Made by a program: the position numbers and the translations under genes. A DNA stretch of 6,863 nucleotides from Holosporales bacterium (GTDB taxonomy: Bacteria > Pseudomonadota > Alphaproteobacteria > BNTO01), in contig JAISCJ010000044.1 in the NCBI GenBank assembly GCA_031265645.1, forward strand, positions 1-6,863, given 5' to 3'. The notes under the pieces were generated by a model. The model was given only the letters and a program-made list of their open reading frames with translations, had not been told where the DNA came from and made no database searches. Below, in pieces: positions 1 to 5,900 of this stretch. Each line of letters begins with the position of its first letter. Position 1 is the stretch's first letter.

Positions 1-120
1 TTGCAATAACGGCGTCTTTTGCTGTAGCAAAGCGACAAAAATAGATCTATACTCTTGAATCAACATTCGGGTTACCTCAGCATGACCTGGTGTTGCACTT
101 GGTATGTGAATTGGCGCCAC
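1..120 (-). CDS. Possible ankyrin-repeat protein fragment, runs off left edge
   Basis: The minus-strand frame entering from position 120 (GTG) and leaving at position 1 reads VAPIHIPSATPGHAEVTRML and onward for 40 residues. The pattern P-I-H...G-H-x-x-V-T-x-x-L-I matches an ankyrin repeat with one extra residue before the GH. A second T-P-L follows 34 residues after the first P, which fits the 33-residue ankyrin period plus that extra residue. The start is unclear: GTG at 120 has no ribosome site, while ATG at 66-64 has GAGG 8 bases upstream but would cut the repeat in half. An in-frame TAG lies at about 156-154. The fragment could be the start of a real gene, a decayed ankyrin gene or chance. 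It lies downstream of yraN on the same strand. Confidence 0.3.
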   Translation of the reverse strand, partial: MAPIHIPSATPGHAEVTRMLIQEYRSIFVALLQQKTPLLQ

Positions 121-240
121 TTGGCTGTTTAATGGGCGGCAATGCTGTTTTTTCTAAACTCTGTGCTGTAAACAATGAAATAACAGTAAAAATAAAGGCT
201 TAATATTCACGTTCACATATTTGTGTCTTTTCCAATTTAA

Positions 241-705
241 TCAGCTACAAGTCATCATGGAAAAATCATCGCAAGAATCGACATACCAGGCATTCTCTAA
301 AAAACACAAATTTTCAGAGGATACAAATATTGCATCTAATTGCACATCTTCAAAATCAACAGATTGGTCCTGCAAAAATACATATAAGGACTTAGTGATC
401 CTTGATTGTTGATATTTCGATATTGCAAATCTTGCATTCAGAATCGTTTTTCGATTCTTTACTTCAATCGCGTGAAGAACAGACCCCTGTATCGATATGA
501 TGTCGATTTCTCCGAATTCAGTTCTATAACGACGGTTCAAAATTATGTGACCATGAGCCCGCAAAAAAGCGACTGCCCTTTGTTCTGATGCAATTCCTTT
601 TTGGTAAGAATTTCTATTAGCCGACCGAGCACATTGGCAAGCAACGCTCGTATTTACTGATTTTATCATTCCTGCGCAAGACATACTCAAAACAGAACAG
701 ACCAT
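241..705 (-). CDS. yraN: YraN/UPF0102 family nuclease-like protein
   Basis: This is a YraN (UPF0102) family protein, a small cytoplasmic relative of Holliday-junction-resolvase-fold nucleases whose exact substrate is not settled. Counting from the ATG at 705, the core spans about residues 34-145. It contains YQKGIASEQRAVAFLRAHG (34-52, with E41), the GEID motif (65-68, D68) and the EVKNR motif (81-85, E81 and K83). Together these give the E...D...ExK acidic/lysine pattern of this nuclease fold. A C-terminal DFEDVQLDAIFV stretch corresponds to the usual final strand. Family members are normally about 115-130 residues; this reading is 154, because roughly 33 residues with four cysteines (3, 10, 23, 25) precede the core. 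ATG 705 has no ribosome site and sits almost on the candidate promoter, so in-frame ATGs at 684 or 669 are better starts. In many alphaproteobacteria yraN lies beside rsmI and gshB; neither is visible here. Confidence 0.85.
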   Translation of the reverse strand: MVCSVLSMSCAGMIKSVNTSVACQCARSANRNSYQKGIASEQRAVAFLRAHGHIILNRRYRTEFGEIDIISIQGSVLHAIEVKNRKTILNARFAISKYQQSRITKSLYVFLQDQSVDFEDVQLDAIFVSSENLCFLENAWYVDSCDDFSMMTCS

Positions 706-714
706 CTTTATTGT

Positions 715-743
715 ATTATCGCATCATTATTCCACAAAAACAA
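715..743 (-). promoter_or_regulatory. Candidate sigma-70 promoter for yraN
   Basis: On the minus strand TTGTTT (743-738) is followed after exactly 17 bases by GATAAT (720-715). The -10 is preceded by TGC, giving an extended TGn -10. The -10 matches consensus at 5 of 6 positions, while the -35 matches only TTG. Transcription would begin near 708, about 3 bases from the ATG at 705. That argues for an internal start of yraN at 684 or 669, or for a leaderless message. A second weaker box (AATAAT preceded by TGG) lies just upstream. Confidence 0.4.
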
Positions 744-744
744 T

Positions 745-799
745 GAGTGTAAAATTTCTGATATCGGGGATCACGCATTTCCGTTCGTGATTAACACTC
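745..799. repeat. Nested palindrome, left member of a pair
   Basis: GAGTGT (745-750) and ACACTC (794-799) form the outer arms. ATCACG (770-775) and CGTGAT (786-791) form an inner 6-bp hairpin with a 10-base loop. The outer arms lie far apart, so the inner hairpin is the firmer part. The structure sits between the divergent yraN and ankyrin genes. It may be an operator, part of a transcribed leader or a relic of a small palindromic repeat; no family is recognised. Confidence 0.4.
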
Positions 800-842
800 C
801 GAGAGTAGGCGGGCGCAGTAATGCGTGTTGTATACTCTCGGA
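798..842. repeat. Palindrome with 10-bp perfect arms upstream of ankyrin gene
   Basis: TCCGAGAGTA (798-807) is perfectly complementary to TACTCTCGGA (833-842). Inside the 25-base spacer CGCA (814-817) and TGCG (822-825) form a second small stem with loop GTAA, extended by a G-T pair. The right arm overlaps TATACT (831-836), a good -10-like hexamer, although no matching -35 is seen. No T-run follows on either strand, so this is not a typical intrinsic terminator. It could be an operator or 5'-leader structure for the ankyrin lipoprotein gene. Confidence 0.5.
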
Positions 843-952
843 AGCTAAATTTATCAATGGAGCCAAGAGGTCCACGATGTAATTTCGGTTTGAGCTTATT
901 GCAAAATAAGGTAGCCTTCAGATGTGGCATGACATATCTTGTTACTTCAAAC

Positions 953-2200
953 ATGGGCAAATTTAATAAATGGCGAACATTCACGTCAGTTTTAATCCTG
1001 GCTATTTTGGCTTCATGTGCGCATAAAATTGAGCGACCTGCGCCACCTAGCATCGACATCGCATATGTGCAAGCCCAATTGCAAGCTGGAGTGAAGCCTG
1101 ATGATATGCCAATTCAGGAAAGTACATATAGCACAGACAGTTCCCTTTTGTGCCAAGCATGCAGGAGTGGGCAAATGGATGTCGTCAGGCTACTGGTCGA
1201 AAATCATGGGAATTTAAAACCTCTGTCTAATTATTCTAACGATTATTCAAATTCTCCACTTGCTATTGCGGTAAATCACAATCACTACGAAATTGCTGAA
1301 TTTTTATTAAAAAATGGCGCTGACCCCAATTGCGAAATTCGCACGGATACAATCTTTTATAGGTCAGCTCTCGCTGAAGCATTGTTTGATAAAAATCGTA
1401 AAATGGCGGCTTTGTTGAGAAAATATGGGGCAAATGTTAATTCAGATCTTCACAACATTGGATATTTTTCACCCGAACAAGTTGAAATCATTTTGAAAGA
1501 AGGCGTAAAAAATGTCAGCCTCGGGTTTTTTCGTTTGCCGAGCCCGTATGAAGTAGGACTTATTGAAGTCGAAAAAATTATAAAACTTCTTAAAAAGTAT
1601 GGTGGCGATATCAACGAAATTCTTGACTCACGGGAAGAAGGAATACACACGCCACTCACATATGTTGTTGAAAAAGGATATGATGTCAGAGTCGCCGAAT
1701 TGCTAATCAAACATGGCGCCAACATGGAGAAGGGGTCATGGGGGCTGCAAACGGCAACGCCTCTGTTTATGGCCGCTGCTCTTGGAGATTTTGAAATGGT
1801 CAAAATGCTTGTCGAACACGGAGCATGCATAGAAGGCGCGAATTATTGGTGTATTACGCCACTTTCCGCCGCGGCTAGTTGTGGACGGGTTACACACTCA
1901 ATAAGGATTCCTTCGGATGGGGCGTATTTCAAAATAGTAAAATTCTTGATTGAGCACGGCGCCAATGTAAACGGTGAGTACGAGGAGAATTATGGCTCAA
2001 CGCCGCTGACTTGGGCTGTTGGGTCAAACTGCAAGGAAATTGTCGAAATTTTAGTTGAACATGGCGCGAAAATCCACTGGACGAAAAAAGGCGAATTCGA
2101 CAGCGATCCGCCCATATATATTGCGAGGAAAAAGAAGTTTAAAGAAATTCAACAAATTTTAGAGAAGGCGTTGCACAAAAAGCTCAACCCTTATAATTAA
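953..2200 (+). CDS. Ankyrin-repeat lipoprotein
   Basis: The predicted product is a 415-residue exported lipoprotein made mostly of ankyrin repeats, which mediate protein-protein contacts. The start at 953 gives a textbook lipoprotein signal: MGKFNKWR, a hydrophobic stretch TSVLILAILA, then lipobox L-A-S-C with C22 as the lipidated residue. The +2 residue is Ala, so by the E. coli rule outer-membrane sorting is expected. The frame is open back to ATG 821, but residues encoded by 821-928 are not signal-like. ATG 929 is also possible. None of these starts has a clear ribosome site. Recognisable repeats begin near residues 64 (SLLCQACRSGQMDVVRLLVE), 101, 138, 233 (TPLTYVVEKGYDVRVAELLI), 269, 302 and 350, with a degenerate one near 205 and a partial one near 387. 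The repeat at 302 carries an insert of about 10 residues (around 311-323). Exported ankyrin proteins are common in host-associated alphaproteobacteria. A role at the cell surface or in host contact is inference. dut follows after 26 bases. Confidence 0.85.
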   Translation: MGKFNKWRTFTSVLILAILASCAHKIERPAPPSIDIAYVQAQLQAGVKPDDMPIQESTYSTDSSLLCQACRSGQMDVVRLLVENHGNLKPLSNYSNDYSNSPLAIAVNHNHYEIAEFLLKNGADPNCEIRTDTIFYRSALAEALFDKNRKMAALLRKYGANVNSDLHNIGYFSPEQVEIILKEGVKNVSLGFFRLPSPYEVGLIEVEKIIKLLKKYGGDINEILDSREEGIHTPLTYVVEKGYDVRVAELLIKHGANMEKGSWGLQTATPLFMAAALGDFEMVKMLVEHGACIEGANYWCITPLSAAASCGRVTHSIRIPSDGAYFKIVKFLIEHGANVNGEYEENYGSTPLTWAVGSNCKEIVEILVEHGAKIHWTKKGEFDSDPPIYIARKKKFKEIQQILEKALHKKLNPYN

Positions 2201-2209
2201 TAATTTAAC

Positions 2210-2215
2210 AGGAGG
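2210..2215 (+). promoter_or_regulatory. Ribosome binding site of dut
   Basis: A perfect AGGAGG lies 11 bases before ATG 2227. The spacing is slightly long. An ATG directly after it (2216) is out of frame with dUTPase, so 2227 is the dut start. The site lies in the 26-base gap after the ankyrin stop, which supports translation of dut from a shared transcript. Confidence 0.75.
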
Positions 2216-2226
2216 ATGTTTTACGC

Positions 2227-2676
2227 ATGGAAAATTCATTAAATATTCCGATAAAAATTTTACCAAACGGTACAGACTTGCCTTATGGCTTTTACGCAAC
2301 GCCGCAGAGTGCTGGCATGGATGTGTTTGCCGCGATTTCGGACTCGATTGTACTTGCGCCGCTGGAAAGAAAGTTGATCCCGTTAGGGTTTGCTATTGCG
2401 TTGCCGGATGGAGTTGAGGCGCAAATTCGCTCTAGGTCTGGATTGTCTGTGAAGCACGGTGTGTGTATTTTAAACGCTCCTGGAACAATTGATCCAGATT
2501 ATCGTGGCGAACTTGGAGCGATATTAATCAATCTTGGCGCAGATCCATTTTTGATTGAACGTGGTGCGAGAATTGCACAAGTGGTGTTTACCAAGTTTAT
2601 TCGAGTTGGCGTTGATGTTGTAGATACGCTCCCAGACACGATTCGTGGGACAGGAGGTTTTGGATCAACAGGCTGA
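2227..2676 (+). CDS. dut: Deoxyuridine 5'-triphosphate nucleotidohydrolase (dUTPase)
   Basis: The enzyme hydrolyses dUTP to dUMP and pyrophosphate. This keeps uracil out of DNA and supplies dUMP for thymidylate synthesis. The 149-residue length is normal for the homotrimeric family, and all five motifs are present in order: I, SAGMDVFAA (28-36, with D32); II, RSRSGLS (68-74); III, GTIDPDYRGELG (86-97), with D89 the expected catalytic water-activating aspartate and Y92 at the deoxyribose-discriminating position; IV, RIAQVVF (115-121); V, RGTGGFGSTG (140-149), a glycine-rich arm with the stacking phenylalanine F145. The enzyme therefore looks complete and active. The N-terminal LPYGFYATPQSAGMD region resembles alphaproteobacterial dUTPases. 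The gene probably shares a transcript with the upstream ankyrin lipoprotein gene; a hairpin and a terminator follow it. In many alphaproteobacteria dut neighbours coaBC, which is not seen here. Confidence 0.97.
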   Translation: MENSLNIPIKILPNGTDLPYGFYATPQSAGMDVFAAISDSIVLAPLERKLIPLGFAIALPDGVEAQIRSRSGLSVKHGVCILNAPGTIDPDYRGELGAILINLGADPFLIERGARIAQVVFTKFIRVGVDVVDTLPDTIRGTGGFGSTG

Positions 2677-2678
2677 AG

Positions 2679-2716
2679 GACTCTCAGCTGCAGAATTCTG
2701 AAATATGCTCAGAGTC
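2679..2716. repeat. Hairpin just after dut stop codon
   Basis: GACTCT (2679-2684) pairs with AGAGTC (2711-2716). After one C-C mismatch, AGC (2686-2688) pairs with GCT (2707-2709). The loop contains a perfect 10-bp palindrome, CAGAATTCTG (2691-2700). It begins 2 bases after the dut stop and has no T-tract, so it is more likely a 3'-end stability or processing structure, or part of a repeat, than an intrinsic terminator. Confidence 0.45.
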
Positions 2717-2733
2717 ATTGGTTAAGCGCTATT

Positions 2734-2848
2734 TAAACCCAAACGTAAAAAGAATTTGTGGCAGGAGTATCGAAACGCAGGCGCTAGGCGTACTATTCAA
2801 GCCGAGCATCGCAACGACAAACAAAAAAACATTTTACGTTTGGGTTTA
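2734..2848. mobile_element. Candidate MITE-like element with 17-bp perfect inverted ends
   Basis: TAAACCCAAACGTAAAA (2734-2750) is the exact reverse complement of 2832-2848. The 81 bases between them code for nothing visible. The element is 115 bp and is flanked by TATT on both sides (2730-2733 and 2849-2852), consistent with a 4-bp target duplication. Alternatively the terminal TA on each end is itself the duplicated target, as in IS630/Tc1-mariner-type insertions, leaving 15-bp ends AACCC...GGGTT. No transposase is present, so it would be non-autonomous. The alternative is a large transcribed hairpin between convergent genes. With one copy visible the mobile-element call is inference. Confidence 0.45.
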
Positions 2849-2870
2849 TATTTTCCCTACATGAAATTCT

Positions 2871-2906
2871 GGATAAAACTCGTTGTTTGATAACGAGTTT
2901 TTATCC
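2871..2906. terminator. Bidirectional intrinsic terminator between dut and giant coiled-coil gene
   Basis: GGATAAAACTCGTT (2871-2884) pairs with 2892-2906 apart from one bulged base, around a 7-base loop (GTTTGAT). The core stem AACTCGTT/AACGAGTT is followed by TTTTATCC on both strands, so it can stop transcription from dut (plus) and from the convergent gene (minus). On the minus strand a weaker hairpin lies nearer the giant gene's stop: CCCA/TGGG at 2929-2913 followed by GTTTTT. It may add to termination. Confidence 0.75.
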
Positions 2907-2938
2907 AAAAACCCCAAGTTTCAAGTGGGATTTGCGTA

Positions 2939-5900
2939 TTAGGAGGATCTAGATGCAGAGTCTGGATAATCGATGGTATCCCTGCTGTTGTAGTACTCTG
3001 CAAAGAAGTTTTGCAGTTGGTTGTGAGTCGCCTCAGCTGTCAAGTACGCAGTATTAGCTGTCGTTTGCGCAGAGTTAGCTGTTGTTTGCGCGGCGTTAGC
3101 TGTCGTTTGCGCGGTATTAGCTGTCGTTTGCGCAGCGTTAGCTGTCGTTTGTGCGGAGTTAGCTATCGCGCGAACTGCCACTAACTCATTAGTAAGAGAA
3201 ACAATTGACGCATTTATCCCTTGAATTTGCGAAGCTTGGTTTTCAAAAAATTGGTTAACTGACGCCAAAAAGTTATCACCTGCTGTTCCGTCACCATCTT
3301 CAATCACATTGCAGAGTACTCCAATTTTGTCTTTCAGCGAAGTTAGTTCGGTCTGCATCTGCTCAATCATTGCTGTTTGCGTTTCCAATGCACCGATCTG
3401 TGTTTGCATAGTGCCCAGTGAAACGTTTACGCTACTTATGGCACCTTGGGTTGTTGAAATATGTTCATTACACGTAGAAATATGTTCGTTCAAATTAGAC
3501 TCTAGTTGTCCTACGTTTTTAACTAGCAGTTCTATTTTCTCAGTTGACGTCGTATTGTTCTCTTCAACTAATGCACGCAGCTCACTACCAGCATCCGCAA
3601 TGAGTCCTTCTATCGCAGTGGGACTCGTAATCTGCGAAACTAATTCAGCCTTATCTTCGTTAATTTTGTTAGTTAATTCACTTCTAAGCTCGCTTATGTC
3701 GCTTTCGATTCTGCTAGAAAGCGTTGTATTAAGGTTCGTAACGCTGTTCTCCACGCCAGTTATGTTTCCTTGCAAAGTACTACTATTTGTGTTAATTAAC
3801 TCTTTTAAATTTGCATCCAATTCATCTAGCTGACTAGTAACTGCAGCATTGGTCGCCATATCATCCAGCCTCGCGTCGTACGCATCAAACTTTGCTTCGT
3901 ACGTCTGAAACCGTTCATTTATGGTTACAGAAAGTGAATTTTTTGACTCCTCAACTGCAGATGTAATTTCGTTGCGCAATGTAGACGCGAGTGTATTTAT
4001 CTCCGCTGTCAACATTTCCGTTTTTAACTCAATTTTTGCATCAAGTATATTGTCTAGGCTTATTCCTTCTGTACTGAAAAGCGCTGTGTGTATTATATTT
4101 TGTGATTCTTTTATTTCTTCTACGTTGGCTTTGATCTCCTCAAAGTCTTGACTAATATTTACTAATCCCCCAACAGTACTCTGCAATTCACTAAATTGCA
4201 TCGCGACTGTTGGCGTTTGGTCGTCAAAATCTCTTCCCAAGTGCGCCTTAATGTCCTGTATGCCACTGCTAAATTCGCGATGAAGCTCGTCTATAGCGGA
4301 TTTTGCCTCGCTATCAACTTCTTCCACTTTTGTGTTTAGTGCAGTAGCATCATCTTCAAGCTTTGAAACTTGTCCTTCCATTGTTGTTTGACGAATATTC
4401 AGATCATCCATAGTTTCGTTTATTGTCTCAACCAAACCTGCAAAATTTAAAGAATCTAAGATTGCAAACCTTTCGTTTGTTTGCGATGCTAAACCTGTAA
4501 TTTTTTCATCGATTCGCGATTCTAAGGCACTGGCCTCTTGCGATATTTCTGCTTTAGCGGAACTAACCGCATTTGTAATTTCTGCTTTGGTGGTATTGAT
4601 TTCATTTTCGAGCGCCTCAAAATTCACACTTGATGGCGGATTTTGCTCTAGCTGAGAGAATTGGTTTCTTAGTTCAGAAATCTGAGCAGACAAAGCTGCA
4701 AATTGCCCCGATAAGCCTTGTTCACCTTCGCCAACAATATCTTCAACTTTTTTTACACGTTGCGTTACGCCCAAAATATTTGAACTTGATTCATCTTGAG
4801 TTCGTCGTAGTAATACTATGTCATCATGTACGCTTTCGCCTTTGTTGTTCAACGTGCTGACTTTATCTTCAAGCACGCTGGTTCGCGTGTCTAAGTTACG
4901 GATATCACCATTTAGGCGATCGGATAGTTCTCCACGACCCCTTGTTTGTTCTGCGAGTTCCGTTGTTACCCTTTGACTTAATTCGCTTATTCGTTTTTCA
5001 AACTGTGCGCCGAGAGTCTCAAACGAACCTGATAACCTTGAAAAATTACCTGAAAGTTCCTTTATTTGTTCAGGATCCGACGAACCAACCGCCTTCAGAC
5101 TAGTTTCAAGTTCAGCAATTTTTGTTTTTGTCTCGTCCATTCGATGTTCAAGGGTTGTAATGTTTGTATTGCAATTATTAATATTTGTACTCTGTTCTGT
5201 CTTATTCGAATCAAAATCTTTCTTAAGCGCGTCCACAACACTGATCAATGTATCAAGGCTAGTGTGTACGTCTGTAAAGTTGCCATCGGAGATATTAATG
5301 AGCGTTCGCAATTCATTAAGTTCTTGTGAAAGTTGTGTAATTAGTGCTGCCTTGTCACTATAATAGGTAATCTGGGTTTGCAAATCTTGACTAAAACTTC
5401 GAACCTGCGCGTCTATTAATGTGCTAAATTGAATTGATAGTTTGGAAAATGTTACAGGTTCTTCAATTTTTGAGAATACTGATCTCGTAATAAAATCCTC
5501 AATTCCCTGTAGGCGAGCAACGTCTTCAGGCGTAACGGAATCTAATACACGATTTAATGTTGCAACTTTCTCGGCAGTTCCCCTAATTTGTACTAAATTG
5601 TCTGATATCCTTGTGTCATGTTCGCTAAAGGTGCCAGCTACTGCATTATTTACACAAGTTTTAAGCGATTTAATCGTTTCGGCGAGTTTGGCTGCTAGAT
5701 ATGTAATTAATTGTGTCACATTGTACGGCACATCTGGAACATCTGGATCCAATTGTAAGAAAATATCATGAACGTTTAACGTTGCAGGATTTCCGACAAA
5801 TGTGTCAAGGAATGAGATTCTTTCTTTATTTATATCGGATTGTTTAATGAACAATTCTAGGCGATTCTGTGCCTCATTAACCGATGGAGCGGGAGCTCCT

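Noticed and set aside
60..203. Plus-strand frame ending at TAA 201-203
   Set aside because: Only about 48 codons, competing frames on the other strand look equally good, and no ribosome site or recognisable family; kept only as an alternative explanation.
821..952. N-terminal extension of the ankyrin protein to ATG 821
   Set aside because: It would bury the lipoprotein signal 44 residues inside the protein, has no ribosome site and starts within a palindrome.
727..1059. Minus-strand 110-residue open frame opposite the ankyrin gene start
   Set aside because: It overlaps the lipoprotein signal region and the palindromes, has no ribosome site and matches no family I recognise; its residues derive largely from the palindromic DNA.
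1450..1830. Minus-strand open frame inside the ankyrin gene
   Set aside because: Shadow of the ankyrin coding frame with no domain or start signal.
2734..2848. Integron attC site or CRISPR remnant
   Set aside because: The conserved attC core triplets at the ends are absent, there is no integrase or cassette, and there is only one inverted pair rather than spaced direct repeats.
3309..3833. Plus-strand open frame of 174 residues inside the giant gene, and similar shorter ones up to 6545
   Set aside because: Ser/Val/Leu-rich antisense shadows of the coiled-coil frame with no ribosome sites.
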